NCBI RefSeq assembly: GCF_947507565.1
Contig: NC_089185.1
Coordinates: 2,046,001-2,110,000, forward strand
DNA: 64,000 nt
Reading direction: 5' to 3'
Source of the DNA: Oscarella lobularis
Lineage: Eukaryota; Porifera; Homoscleromorpha; Homosclerophorida; Oscarellidae
Below, piece after piece: positions 23,325 through 35,600 of this stretch; position 1 is the first letter of the stretch; every line of letters starts with the position of its first letter. Position numbers and translations under genes: made by a program. The notes below the pieces were generated by a model. That model did no database searches. It was not told where the DNA came from and saw only the letters and a list, made by a program, of their open reading frames with translations.

Positions 23325-23669
23325 GTGTAAAGGCCGAAGGCAGAAAACGGCGATAAACGACACGAACGGGCGTATTTGCTTAGAGACGATCACCGTCACG
23401 TGATGCAAAATGTGCGAAGGAGGAGTCAGGAATAAGGTCTATTCGAACGAAGCGTATTCGCATACGGAACGTGAGTGGGAGGGACTGGGACACGCTTACA
23501 GTCATACCATGTTCATGCGAACTCTACATAAAGGTATCACGTGACTACGGGAGATGCCTATCCCTTTCTCTTCTATCTATGGTTATACTTACATACTTTG
23601 AACTTTGTCTCCTTCTGCAAAGCTTTTGGAAAGGGAAAGCGGCATATTTTGTGCTATCGCGCAGATCTT

Positions 23670-24032
23670 TCAAGCAAGCTTTGCGCTGTCTGTTTTTAAC
23701 AGTGGCAATGAACCTTTCTCAATCCGTTTTGTGATTATCCACATCGCGCCAACTCTGATGGCATGGATGATCACTCGGATGCACCTTGGGCCTTTGACCA
23801 TACCTGCATCGTCGAAAGAAGGATTAACTGTTGACGTTAGCCAATCTGTAAATTTGACTATGTTCTCTCCTTCTCTCGCACAAATGCGTTCAACCGCTTT
23901 CCAGTTGGCTTTCTCGTTAAACTGCAAATTCATTTCAGGATACTCTTTTATAGGTTTCGTTATCGTTTTGAAAAAGCGTGCATGCTGTATCCAACCTAGA
24001 CCGTGCGAATGAGCCGGCCGTAGACCATCCAC
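23670..24032 (-). CDS. Unassigned 120-residue open frame
   Basis: An uninterrupted minus-strand frame includes AHSHGLGWIQHARFFKTI and NEKANWKAVERICAREGEN. I do not recognise the family. It is flanked by the ISL2EU right end and the DIRS-like fragment. Its codon composition is ordinary, and it could be an exon of a relic gene or a chance frame. Confidence 0.25.
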   Translation of the reverse strand: MDGLRPAHSHGLGWIQHARFFKTITKPIKEYPEMNLQFNEKANWKAVERICAREGENIVKFTDWLTSTVNPSFDDAGMVKGPRCIRVIIHAIRVGAMWIITKRIEKGSLPLLKTDSAKLA

Positions 24033-24079
24033 GAATCCCGTGGGCCGAGCTCCGGCTACGCGAGCCGGCGCCTGGCGGT

Positions 24080-25860
24080 GGGCCCACGAGCACCACCGTT
24101 GTTCAATAAACTATATTTACCCGGGCCTGGCTCGCATCCTCGCCGCCGCGTTACGCCAATGCGTAAGACACTCTTCTTCACCGTTCGACATCCTCATAGT
24201 TCCGCCCTAGCGTCCGCCCTGAAGGCCTCCTACCAGCGCCCTCGCGCCCGCCACGGTCTCTTCTGGGATCCGCACGTAGCGCATCAAGCAGTTTCTGCGC
24301 AAGCGGACAACGCCTAAATAACCACCGTCGACGCCCCGAGCCTCGCCGCCTTCGTCGCCGCTCCGACCCGCAGGATGTGTCCCCCAAACCACTCCGACTC
24401 CACCCATGCTTTGTCCAGCGCAGGCCGCAAACCGTCCACCAGCTGCCCCCGCGTCAGCGTGCTGCCATTCGGCTACAGAAACAGGGGACCCAGTTGGGGC
24501 CTGTTGCCGCCACGTAGGCTAGGAGCGCGGAAACTGGTCACACACCTCCCGGCGGAGCGCGACACAGAAAGACAAAAGCCCCTCACCTAACTGTTCGGTT
24601 TTTGACATCTTGATTCGCAACCTTACCCATGACAGGTCGGGGAAACGGTCGACGACCAAGTCCTGCACGACAAGAAGCCGTGACGGCGAAAACTCTCGAA
24701 GGGACGGCACCGTGAACTCCCGACCCAGAGGCATCCAGAAAAATCTAAACACTGCTGTCTACAGAAGCCGAGCCTGTGCCTGATTATCAGGCGTTCCCAA
24801 TCCAAACGCGCCGCAGACGCGCTAGCAGAAGAATCGTCAGCGGCAAGCCAGAGACTGCCTGACGCCGCATTGCGTTTGCTTGCACGCGCTGAATGCCACG
24901 CAGCACGCGGTCCAAGAGCGGCGGCCGCGGTTGGAATGGATCTGCCCCTGCCGTGATGTGGAGGCTGCGCACTACGGAGATACTGACGCACGGTCGAAGC
25001 CGCGAAACCGTCCTCCGCCAGCGCCGACGCAGAGGCAGAACGTGTCGAGCGAAGCGGGTACAGGACATCTATTAGGAGTCTCACAGAACGACACTGGCCG
25101 GACGAGTAAGCTCTCGGCGATGCTAGAGCCAGGCCTTTTAGCGTGTAGACGCGACGATCCTCTGCCGGGATGTCCAGCCCTTGTCGCACCCCAAGGAGTG
25201 CGTCGAGCGCGTCGGCCACCCCATCCGGCACGACCCGCATGTCTGTCGCCACCTGCAAAAACGGCAGTCAAGTACAGTCGGCTCCGCGCGACAGCGCGTC
25301 CGCGAAAACATTATCTGCCCCCGCTGTGTTGCGACCTAAAGCAAATATTAAGGGGGCTGCGACAAACTGCAAAGCGCGCAGCAGAGGCAGCAGCCGCCCG
25401 TGCCTACTAGATCCAGAGTTGATCGCCGCAACTACCGTGGTGTTGTCGCACTGGAACAGTCCTAAATCGCCTCGAAACGTGGGGCCCCAGACAACGGCCG
25501 CCACTAGCACCAGATAGAGCTCCTTGGGCGCGATTGGTTGATCCCGCAAAGGCAACGACCAAGGCGACGCAAAACTCTGCTATGGTGAAGAGGAGACGGA
25601 AACGGCGCCGCAGCCCCAACGTCCAGACGCGCCCGATTTCAAGCGCAACAAAGGAGCCCATGAATCGACCACCGACGGAAGCGCGACGCCGTTCCACGAC
25701 GCCGCAAACGCCAACCACAACGCAGTATCCGCTCGCGCGGCCTGGTTTAGTCGCACAAAACGATCGAGCTGCCGCGCCGTATGAGCTAGGTCAAACAGTC
25801 AAAGCACGACCAGACTCGCGTGATGCATCAAGCCCACGAGAGAAAAGAGCTCCCCCTTGG
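24080..25860 (-). mobile_element. DIRS-like retroelement fragment: RNase H and tyrosine recombinase
   Basis: The region is GC-rich unlike its neighbours. In the minus direction it starts with FSLVGLMHHAS and a WNGVALPS segment. Then comes an RNase H core (PKELYLVLVAAVVWG, FQCDNTTVVAAINSG, GADNVFADALSRG), followed by tyrosine-recombinase pieces: LAEDGFAASTVRQYL, LLDRVLRGIQRVQAN, SGLPLTILLLARL, EFTVPS, and LMRYVRIPEETVAGA at the end. This order is typical of DIRS-group YR retroelements. The reverse transcriptase and gag parts are missing, and several frame changes break the recombinase. The 5' break at about 25855 abuts the integrase fragment. Confidence 0.75.
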
Positions 25861-27015
25861 TGCATACCTGCCTCCCTCGCCTCTTATTGCGTGGTTGTTC
25901 CATTGCTCAATGAATGAACGCAAAGCGCGGTTGATACGCGGGAGGAATACATGGTGTAGGCAGTACAGGTCATTTTCGTCGAGATGATTAAGTATTTCCT
26001 CTTCAAAAAGCTTAAAGATATTTGAAAATGACGAAATGACAATTCGTTTCACTTTTAACCACAGCCGTTCAATTCGCTGATTATGAACACTCGATCCCAC
26101 TATAACAGAGTGTCTATTTGTTCCACGCAGTGGATGAGACAACATGTATCGAGCGACATCAATATTCTCTCCCCCTCTGTCGCATCGGACACGTGATGGT
26201 ATGCCGTACTGTTGAACAGCGTTGGTAAATCGCATACGCTTTCTGCCACAACGCATTGGGGCCTCACACATTGTACCGACGACGACTTATAGGAACTGCT
26301 CGCCGAATAGCTCTATTCATTGGATCTACTTTTCTGATTGATTGACGAAGTCGAGAGCGTTGTACACGAATGCCACGACTGATCAACGCTCCTCTCACAT
26401 AAACTTCTCCCGAAGCAGGAGCAGCGCTTAGAATGTCGCTCACAGCGTCATCCAATGCCTCGTCATGTATGGCCGAATAGATTGCAGCGTCGATAGGGGA
26501 TGCGTGCTCTTCTCTGCGTCGTAGGAGAGTTCTTGCAGACACACCCAATGATCCGGCAACTCTAGTCCACGTCCCCATCATATCGTGCAATTCCGTAATT
26601 GCATCTGAGCCACCGACGTGCAAATATGGGCGGCCTTCCGTTTGAACGTGTGTGACTGAATGAGAAAATAGACCTGCTGCAGAAGACCTATCTATGGGCT
26701 CATCGTCCATAATCATTTCGACAATGTCTTGACAATTGTCCAAACAGTATTCCACGTCACGTTGCAATAGACGAATAAGTTCCTGGAGTTCCTCGTCCGT
26801 ACACCGAGTTTGTAATGTTTCTGAAAGAGCGTTACTCTCTTACAAGATGAAGAATCCCAGAGTTCTTCACTTCTCCTACCTAGCACGTCATAACCTGACT
26901 TCAGTTTCGTAATAGCAGACGATAAAGCGGTTGGGTGACGGGAACGAATGGCTCTCTCGCCTTCGTGAATAGCGGATGAAGTAGACAACACGTAATCTCC
27001 CAGCGAATCCGTCAA
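25828..27015 (-). pseudogene. Integrase-type (IS3EU-like) transposase with internal deletion
   Basis: The N-terminal part (27015-26720) is helical. A helix-turn-helix segment follows (VAGSLGVSARTLLRRREEH, SRGIRVQRSRLRQSIRKVDP). The frame ends at RRRYNV and continues, eight bases overlapped in another frame, at CGRKRMRFTNAVQQYGIPS and VRCDRGGENIDVARYML. Then come HNQRIERLWLKVKR and a C-terminal helical region. Comparison with the related piece at 27945-28826 shows what is missing: about 50 residues, including the first catalytic Asp (the WHVDGNHKL block). The second Asp and the Glu are present. The end is fused to DIRS-like DNA. Confidence 0.75.
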
Positions 27016-27147
27016 AGTGTTGTTAAGCGTCTCCGAAACGGATAGTTCGGAGATGATGAAATGGCTATACGTGTCCCGTATACAAGAAAGGCTTAAAGTT
27101 CGCGAAGTTGAAACGAATTGACCAAACGGGTTTTATTGCTTTTTAAA

Positions 27148-27163
27148 TTAGGGTTAGGGTTAG
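27148..27163 (+). repeat. Short telomere-like TTAGGG tract
   Basis: Two and a half TTAGGG units lie between an integrase fragment and a HECT-like fragment. This is too short to be a telomere; it may mark an old double-strand-break repair or be chance. Confidence 0.5.
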
Positions 27164-27227
27164 CGCAAAAATAACTTGCAAATAGAATGCTGCGCTAGCC
27201 CTTAAAACAATTATCAGACCAGTAAGA

Positions 27228-27944
27228 TCAGTCAATAATCAGACTAGTAACATCAGTCAGGAACAACATGCGAAGTTTACACGCATTGAAAACCCTGCGC
27301 GTTTCCGATGGCAAAGGCCATTCGTAGTCGTCGACGTGACAACTATTAAAACAAATTCCCAACGAGCAAGTAGAAACGGTCATGAATCCATGTCCTGTAG
27401 TGCTGAGGTGTAAGCTCGGACGAATGTGGAATCCTCCCAGAGGTATCTCTCTGTCGCCTGTCACGAAGGAAAGAACCATTGGCAGAGTGATCGGTTCGTC
27501 ATTGATTTTCACATCTACGTGCAGAGTTGACATAACTTTGTAAACTTTGTGCTAACCATATACCTCCACTTTCAACTTTTTTGATGAAATCTGACCAATT
27601 CAGCCACATCTTCTCCTGTCGATCACGCAGATTTGATCCGACGAAGTCGTAAGCAATCGTAAAAATATCCAACAGGGAATCTGCGGTGAGAGGGACCTTT
27701 GCTGATGAGTGAAGCAGGGTGAAAGCAATTCCGGGATGACTTTGAAGAAAAGGGAACAGCTTGAAGGCTTTCATTCCTTCAGCCATTTGGTCTATTTCAG
27801 CTTTTCTTGATAAAATAACCTAAAAGGAAGTAAGTTTTCAGGAAACATGCTATTTCGTTGCCTACGTGGTTTATGCAAGCAGCCTTCATTAGTTTTACAG
27901 AGTCCTTCACGGTAAAAGCCTGCACTGGTTTCCCGTATCCAAGG
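27228..27944 (-). pseudogene. HECT E3 ligase-like C-terminal fragment (copy B)
   Basis: Reading down from 27944: LGYGKPVQAFTVKDSVKL, then a small break, then KAFKLFPFLQSHPG and LLDIFTIAYDFVGSNLRDR. The next segment has VLSFVTGDREIPLGGF and a STCSLGICF end. The order and the TG...IPLGGF...STC pattern match the HECT C-lobe, including the active-site cysteine context. It directly follows the truncated integrase (27945-28826) on the same strand. The N-lobe is missing and the exons need splicing at about 27540-27500. I infer a G2E3-like family member. Confidence 0.55.
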
Positions 27945-28826
27945 TCAAACTGGAATGAAAAGTTGTCTCTTGTAACACATAATAGGCACTTGCCTTATAA
28001 GTTTATGATTTCCATCAACGTGCCAGAGTGCCTGAGGGCCATACACGGAATACGCTCGACGGATGTGAACTGACGATATCCATCGCAATGCTACCCCTGC
28101 AGGATCGCACCTCTGCATTGCTTGTCGTATTCGATGAAATTGCACTTTTGCTCCTCTTGCTTTTAAGAGCCCGTACATAATCCGGTATCCAACATTAGGA
28201 AAATCCATTTTAATTTCTCTAATAATGTCGTCAAGCTCGCCATCTGTCATATTGCTGTACGTCTCGGAAATTCCAATTTGAGCATCGTGCAGACGTCGCT
28301 GCCCTGTTCGCTTTGATACGCCTAGCATCCCGGCTATTGATTTCGCTGAGAATCCCAACTGGACAAAATATTCTAACTGCTCTTGTGCTATTTCAAAAGA
28401 TGGCCTCCTTCTCTCCCCAGTTTGACGTACGGTTGCCGTAAGTCCGTCGCTGTGACTCTCGTCGTCCACAACGCATTCTAGAGCATGCAATGCGCCTTGA
28501 AGGCATTCTGTAAAGTGGTTATGAGCACCCGGTGCCAGAACGTGTACAGCAGCAACTGCACGCGTCATCAGCTGGTCCAGACGAAAGCGGAATGAGCGTA
28601 TAAGATCGACGTCACACGTTTCCGTCTCAACCATGCGTTCAATGCCGTCGCGAAGAGAGAACAAACACTGCCGAAACCCATTGACTTCCATTTTTGAAGA
28701 ACCCGTATGCAGTTCAGGCAATTCGTCTTTTAATAAGAACAATTCTTCTACCTCAACGCCTAACAGAACTTCAACCAAAACCTTAATTCGAAAACATGAT
28801 TCCTTAGAACAATCCCACTTCCTCAA
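27945..28826 (-). pseudogene. Integrase-type (IS3EU-like) transposase, truncated after first catalytic Asp
   Basis: A 293-residue frame holds an N-terminal helical region and RRPSFEIAQEQLEYFVQLGF. The HTH is IAGMLGVSKRTGQRRL. A middle domain follows (NVGYRIMYGLLKARGAKVQ, RIRQAMQRCDP), then YGPQALWHVDGNHKLIRQ with the first catalytic Asp. Directly after this the sequence switches into HECT-like DNA, so the rest of the integrase core is lost. It is the same family as the fragment at 25828-27015. IS3EU is my best family assignment; other integrase-type transposases are possible. Confidence 0.7.
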
Positions 28827-28891
28827 CGCCTTACACTGATACTAATTAAGTACGTCAACAGAATGACTTCTAAATTAAACGTTAGTTGTCT

Positions 28892-31800
28892 TCAAACTTG
28901 ACCGAAGAAACCGTGGCTTTTGAAGCCAAGATCAAGGTTGTCGTACAACTTCGCTTTATCCCCGCCGCAGGCGCACATTGTCGGGATAGTCAACGTGAGA
29001 TTGCACGTCTGCGCTTTTGGGAAAATGGCGCCGTGATCAAAAGCAATTTTGAAGGTGTCATCCAATCCTTCCGGGGGCAAAAATGATGCGCCGGATATGA
29101 AGATGAAAACATCTGTAAGATTGGCACTTCTCTCACCATCTAAAATCGTGTTCATATAAGTACCAACACGTTCACGGAAACATTTGGTACCTTCGCACGA
29201 ACGAAGATATTTCAGAAATTGTACGTACGTACTTCTCTCTCTCTTCCATTTGTCCTCATCTACTGATTTATCGGTGTATGAAACTTTGCCCTCACGAATA
29301 AGCGACATGAATGTCTCTAAAAATCTAGAAACAACAACCGTGGTATTACCGTAGGAGATTGTTAGGGCTTCCTCGTAGCAAAAGAATGGTTTCACGACAC
29401 TAGGGTACGATTGCATGTTGCTCAATACTCCTAGAGTATCAAGCCCAGAGCGGATTTGATCCAAAACGGTTTGGATAGAAGTCAGGCAATAGTGAACGCG
29501 AAGGCACTGCAACAGCTCCGGTTTCCACGAAAGATCAGCTGAGATAAGCGGACGACGAAATCCGGCGTCTGATATAATTTCAATAGGACGATCGCTCATA
29601 ACTGCATCGGTCAAATCATCGTCAGATTCCGCAAATTCAATCTAAAGAAAATACTTTAATTAAACACAAAATATTTTTTTAAAGTTTTTTGTATGTCACC
29701 TTTTGAGCTAAGTCTCTCACTTCTAAATTGGTTATGTCATCAGTTTGCAAATCAACTTTGACAACGTCGCCAATGCAATAATAGCTGTAAACGTATGGAG
29801 CGAAGAAGGAAAATCCAGATCCTCCTTGTATAAAGCTCATTGCGATGAGACGACCAAAAATGAAGTAGCCATTGTTCTACAGATCGAACGTTGTCATTCA
29901 CAACCACTAAATAATTGTAATGTACCATGATTCGCTCTGTATTGAGTATAGGAACTTTTCGCAGAAGATCACCGACGCACCAATTTTTTTGAAATTCTTT
30001 AGCGAGAAGACGCCATAATTCGCGGAGAGGTCCGCCGGTGTCAATCGCCTACTCGAAGACGAAGTCGACCTATACCATAATACATTAATGAAATACATTT
30101 TCAAAGTCAGACGTAAATGAGCGTAAACCTTTATTGGCTGGTTAGGTGAAAACTTCTTTCGACGACAGAAGTCCATGACGTCTTCAATGAGGCACTCTCG
30201 TCGAACGCTTAGAGTAACGGACTCTGATGATAAGTTCTCCTTCAGCAATTTGATAATGCCTTTCAAGCTACTTACATTTTTAGTTATACCATGTTATGCA
30301 GTCATTTCCAACAAAAAAGGTTATACCTGAGGTCGTGCTTTTGATTTGCCTGCGACAACTCCGCGACAGCATATAGAGTGGATAGTTGCTGCAGCCAAGC
30401 AATGTAGAGTTCGCATAGTTTTGGGTAAAATTAGCATCAAACCTCAACGGCTGTGTCGGTGTTTTTGGCAATGACATTTATGAGACTTTTTCCGTTAGGA
30501 AAGACGTCGCTAATTCGCCTCAAGATTGCTCGGAAGATCAATCACTTTCATTGGACGCCGTCCTGCGTTAAGAATTGAAAACTTTTCCGGATTTTCAATG
30601 CTGGGCATTGACGCAATCCAAAACACAACGTCCTAAAAGTAAAATAGGTCTTGATTTCAACAGAGACATTCATCTCTAACTTGAAAAGCACAATAATAAA
30701 AGAACCGTCTGCTTCTCACGGTTGAACAAGGCAAGCGCACTTTCAATATCACGACATCGTAGTCGTCCTTTGGCTCGTCAACGTTGACGAAAAGAGAAGC
30801 TAATGCCTTTTTCGTTTCAGCACATTTCTGCAGAGCGATAAGAGCCGTAAACAAACTGCTTTGTAGTGTTCAGTGGTTTAGCCTTTTGCAATTGAGAACG
30901 TTCACTTGCTTCTCTATCCTACTTACGTGTGAAAACGTTTTTCTGAAACTAAATGTATTCGCTTGTCACCTTTCTTTGGTCTTCTGCCAAAGAGGCTTCG
31001 TACTCCCTGTCTTGCTCTTCGCGAAGGTGTCGCCACTTCAAAACGGAAATCACCAGTGATTTATGGTAATGGGCGTCGTTGCAGGGCTTACTTCATCGAT
31101 GTCGCTTTGAGCATTTTCATTGGTGGATTTCGTCACTGCTGGGTTGGCTGCTTCGCTCTCAGCAGTATTGTCGTCCGATATTTGAGTGAGATCCAAGCAT
31201 GAATTTTCATCAGAAATGCTACAAAGCGTACACATCAAATAATAAAAACATAATGGAGAACTTTTATAAGAATCCTACGGCTGTAGTGGAGATTCAATAT
31301 CATCGGAATCGCTGTTGGAGTAAAAAATAATAAAAATTAAATTAAATTGGATGCAGCTGTTGCTTACTCTTCCGTGACTTTGCATGTCTCTGCGTGCTGC
31401 CGCAGTTTCCCCATAACTTGCTTTTTGCCGCACTTTGAACACGGCTGAGTTATCTTTAACAAATCATGCGTTACCACAAGTACTCTACGCACAAGCATGC
31501 TTTTACCGAGTGCAATTCGCTGATATTTTCCGTTTTGACGAGGGATAATTCTCCGACAATTGGCCGCACGTAACACTTAGCCTGGCCAAACGCTGTTCTT
31601 AACGACGCCACACCAGAGATGTTTCCCACGTCCTCTAAATCCTTTTTCCCAGATCTAGTAGTGCGAAGAAACTCGTAGCCCGTTGCAGTCAGACCCGGGA
31701 AAGCCTCTAAAACAATTTCGTGCATCACCTCTGCCGACGCATCAGAAGGAAACTGAAGACATTTTTCGCCGAGTCCCGACTCTTGCAGCTTCACTTTGTC

Positions 31801-32138
31801 TGCACCAATTGGCGCAACTGTAGTTGACGAACTTGCCAAACATATGACCATTTTTCTCCACGTTGACGGCAGGTCTACAGCAGTCCGACGTTTCTTCGAC
31901 GACCATCGGCGTCCTTGAGTCTTTACTTGTGCACTGGGCTTGTACTGAAACAAGCTTGCGTTCTGAGCAGCAAGAGAGGACCGTCTGCTAAAACGCGCGT
32001 ATGTGTTTCGACATCTAAAAGCACTTTATGGGCATCGTTGCATTGATACGTTACTAAGTTGTCTCTGCTTTTCGCTGTTTGCGTCGTTGAACGCCGCAGC
32101 TCTTGCGTTCGAGCGAAATCGTCATCCTCGTCGGACAC
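28892..32138 (-). pseudogene. G2E3-like HECT E3 ubiquitin ligase (copy A), one in-frame stop
   Basis: A multi-exon gene runs down from 32138. The N-terminal segments include VKLQESGLGEKCLQFPSDA, then FGQAKCYVRPIV and a zinc-like CSKCGKKQVMGKLRQHAETC. A serine/acid-rich middle follows. The HECT N-lobe starts around 30266 (LSVRRECLIEDVMDF) and continues with VDFVFE, AIDTGGPLRELWRLLAKEF and VPILNTERIMVHYNYLV. The C-lobe (29614-28892) has LSWKPELLQCLRVHYCL, VFIFISGASFLPPEGLDDTF and AQTCNLTLTIPT, where the Cys is the predicted ubiquitin-accepting residue. A TAG at 30049-30051, within the conserved E-x-x-ID block, stops the N-lobe. Such genes are expanded in sponges and cnidarians. It may be a host gene copy or transposon cargo. 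Confidence 0.7.
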
Positions 32139-32376
32139 GTCGCCATCTTGGATTCCTATTACATCACTAAATGACGTAGAGAAAGCGCGATCAACTCATT
32201 ACTCACGAGATGCAGAGTGAGTTTCCATGGCGTCAACTGCTCCGCTAAGAAGGGAGATGGCACGGCGAAGATCTTTCTGCTTTCTTGACATACTTTCAGA
32301 TCGAGACTATGAGCATGCGTGCGCGCATTGAGCATGCTCAGTAAGAAAGTAAACAGTCTCCACGAGGTATCCCCAC

Positions 32377-32555
32377 TTAAACATACAATGTTAAACCTAT
32401 CCATGTTAAACTTACAATGTTAAACAATGTTAAACTTACAATGTTAAACATACAATGTTAAACTTTTAAACATACCATGTTAAACATACAATGTTAAACT
32501 TACAATGTTAAACATACAATGTTAAACTTACAATGTTAAACATACAATGTTAAAC
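32377..32555. repeat. 14-bp minisatellite (TTAAAC-TACAATG type)
   Basis: About a dozen units of TTAAACWTACAATG alternate between the T and A forms at one position, so the higher-order unit is 28 bp. It is AT-rich with no coding potential. It lies between the start of the HECT gene and the truncated end of Helitron-1. Confidence 0.85.
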
Positions 32556-32670
32556 GGAATAGTGGAATCAGAAGGAATTAAGGGGATGCGCGGAATAAAT
32601 ACACTCTCGCCTGCGTACTGTCCTGTGCATATTGTCGCCTCTATGACGTTGGGGCAGAGTCGGGTAACGG

Positions 32671-35600
32671 TCAATTTCGCTCCGTTGGGGCGTCGATGTT
32701 GCGCAGAAGCATAATCGGAGCACCCACCTTTAGGGCCAAGGTATACGCAGGAAGACCGGGGGGATTCCGCGAATTAAGAACTTCTGTAGGATAGTTGACA
32801 GCGTCGTCTGGTTCCATTGTCGTATCGACGGCCAGATATACTTTCTCGTTTTCTGGTATAAGCTGAAGCATAGTGTCGTTTATTTGATTAACAGCGTCAT
32901 TTCGAGGAGCGAGAATGGCGCGTTCGGCAAGCCAGGCTGTGTTTTTGTATTGCTCGTGAAGTTGAGGAAAAACGGCTTGTATGAGCTCGTCGGAAGATTG
33001 CACTACTGTGCCGCAAGGGACGTTGATGAGACCGTCTTCAGGGTCCGTGGGGATCGTTCCATTGCCGATTAGCAAGAGCAACTGCGCGTAAGATCCCGAC
33101 TCGCGGTCTCCGTAGAGGTGGACTCTCATATTTGTGGTTAAGCGCAGTGTTCAAACTTTCGGCCATATGATGCGGGAGTACTTCAAACACGCGGCGATTT
33201 CGTCAGCTTTTGTTCCTTTCGGTATTACGGGCAATGTCTGTCTGAAGTCTCCTGCGAGTACCAGAGGTAAACCTCCCATAAGAGCGTCGTTGTTTCGAAT
33301 GTCACGCAAAGATCGATCTAGTGCCTCCACAGCTTTCTTGTTTGCCATGGTGCATTCGTCCCAAACGACAACTTTGGCCAAGCAAAGAAGTCGCGCTCTT
33401 GCCGTGTTTTTTGAACGGTGCACGTGGGACGTTCGTAGCGACTGATGTCGAGGGGTAGCTTGAAAACGGAGTGAGCTGTTTTGCCGCCAGTGAAAAGTGT
33501 TGCTGCAATTCCGGAAGAAGCGACTGCAAGGGCTATGTCGCCTTGCGATCGCATTTTGTCAAGGAAAAGATTGAGCAAATAGGTTTTTCCTGTTCCTCCT
33601 GGCGCATCGAGAAAAATAATTCTATCGTCGGGACCTCGAGCGACGTAGGCAAGTAATTCTTCGTAAATGTGCCTTTGATCTTGCGTGAGAGACGCTTCGT
33701 TCGCTGTGAGTCGTTCTTGCAATTCCGCGGTGTTATAAGAGCATTCAGCGGCAATTTCTCTTGGAAGAGTGTCGTCGTCTTGTTCAGAAGAGCGATCAGG
33801 ACTGGGCAAATGGTAATCGCTAAGTGGCTTTCCTCCGGGAAACGAAAGCAGCTTGTTTTCGATACATAGTAGGGCTCGATTGAAAATTTCGTCGGTGTAC
33901 GGAAGTGTGTCGTCGTTTGCGCGTCTGCGAAGCGTTCGGAGGAAATCTTGGGCCATCGCTTCCTTGTGTTGTTCCCATAGACGAAGAGGATCGGAAATTT
34001 CGCACATGTGGAGCATGATGGCAAACATGTCGCGAATTTTATAAGGACGATCGGTGACCGTGGCTTCGGTGAGTGCGAGGTGCCAATGCTGATCGTCGGC
34101 CAAAAGTCCGCGTTCTCTGCACGCTTCGGAGTACGTATCGAAAACGGTATCGTCTACTGTGCGCAGGTCAGCGAAAGACGTCGGTCCTCGAACGTGAAGC
34201 AGGAGAAGTCGCAAAAGATAGCATTCGGTATTTTTCGGATGAACCGTGTAAATGCGTCCTAAAGTTGTTGACTTTCTAATGCCGTCAGTTTCGGGCACGA
34301 TGTGACCTTGCTTTCTTCTCTGCCACTTTTTGTTGACCCATCTGTAGTATCGCGAAACGTCGATGTATAGCAAATTTTGGCGAAATCGTCATTAGAGCAG
34401 AGCTCGAAGAAACCCGTCAATGTCGTAGCAGGAGGTTCTGCTGCACGGTCCGGGGCGTTCTCAACGGTGAACAGCGTTCTCTGTCCGTTTTCCAGATGGA
34501 CTTGAAGTTGTTCGACTGCTGGAAAGTGGTCGTGAATGGGAAACTGCAGCATGCGCCAGACGTCTTCGTTTGTACTAATGTATCTCGCAATTTGGTACCG
34601 CAGGATTTCGTCGTTTCTGTGCTGATTTGCCAAGCCGACGACAGCTTTGTCTTTGCCCTTGTTCAAGTAGGCCATGAGGTATTTTAGGGCGCAAATGGAC
34701 CTGCAGTATTCGACGTTCACGTGGCAGTCGAAAGTGCGCGATAGAAATGGACTGTACGGAACTACCCACCTGTTGTCAACGTGAAATCTGCCTATAGTCG
34801 TTTCTACTCCACCGTCGTCTGGAGATCGACGTCGGTACAGCGGATAATCGTTGAGAGGTGTGATGGTCTCGCGCAAAAAACTGTCTTGGATAGCGTTTTG
34901 TGCATTGGCCGTCTTTCATGCAAGGAGATCTGCGATTGAGTTGGCCGCAAGGTCCGTGGATCATGTGCTTGGTTATCGTTGCGAAAAGTGCCGGGTCTTC
35001 GTTCGGGTCGGGAAGTTCGGCGCTTATGATGCTGTCTATTTGATTGGGACGAATTTTTTCTACCATCCACGAGAGACAGTGTACGTGAGGTAGGCCGCGC
35101 TTCTGCCACTCGATCGTGTAAACGTGGCAGCGTTTGATGCCGTAAATGTTTTGCGTGTCCACGAGGTACATGAACCTTTCAACTTTCAAGCGGAAAACTC
35201 TTGCTATGAGATCGTGTCGATCATTTGGTGTTTGTCCCGGAAGGAGTTCGCTCGTAATTTCCGGCCAATTTGGATTGCAGGTCATGGTTACGAATAAATC
35301 GGGAGCTCCGTGATGCTTGACGTACGTCATTGCGTCTTGGCACTTTTCGTGCATGTATCGTGGTCCTCCGGTGAATGAAGAAGGCAAAACGACCGAATGA
35401 CCAACGTTGCTCGCGTCGCCATCAGTTTCGACTGCATCTCTTAGCGCCGTGTAGAAGGCAGCACGACATTGTTCTTGCTTAGTGCGAAGGAGGTCCAGTC
35501 TGTCAGTTTCGATTTTTGCAAAAACGTCGACAATGAATTGGTGGGACAATTCGCCTGCGCGCAGAAGAATGTTAAAGTCGCCGACGTCGCGCTGCATGAT

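Larger units (their letters stand above)
19909..23441. mobile_element. ISL2EU DNA transposon (AT target duplication)
   Basis: An inverted pair AATAGACCTTATTCCT (19907-19922) and its complement (23428-23443) brackets two convergent genes. If AT is the duplicated target, the ends are AGACCTTATTCCT. Inside are a SAP-SWIM-YqaJ gene (plus strand) and a THAP plus DDE transposase (minus strand). This pair defines the ISL2EU group of PIF/Harbinger-related transposons. The genes end within about 40 bp of each other. Confidence 0.8.

Noticed and set aside
24080-25860. Bacterial or phage tyrosine integrase, given the high GC
   Set aside because: It is fused to an RNase H core in the DIRS order and embedded in eukaryotic repeats; the GC shift is a property of the element.
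27148-27163. Telomere or chromosome end
   Set aside because: Only two and a half TTAGGG units with unique sequence on both sides.
29745-29930. A plus-strand 61-residue frame
   Set aside because: It lies opposite the HECT N-lobe and its adjoining exon region and has no motif.
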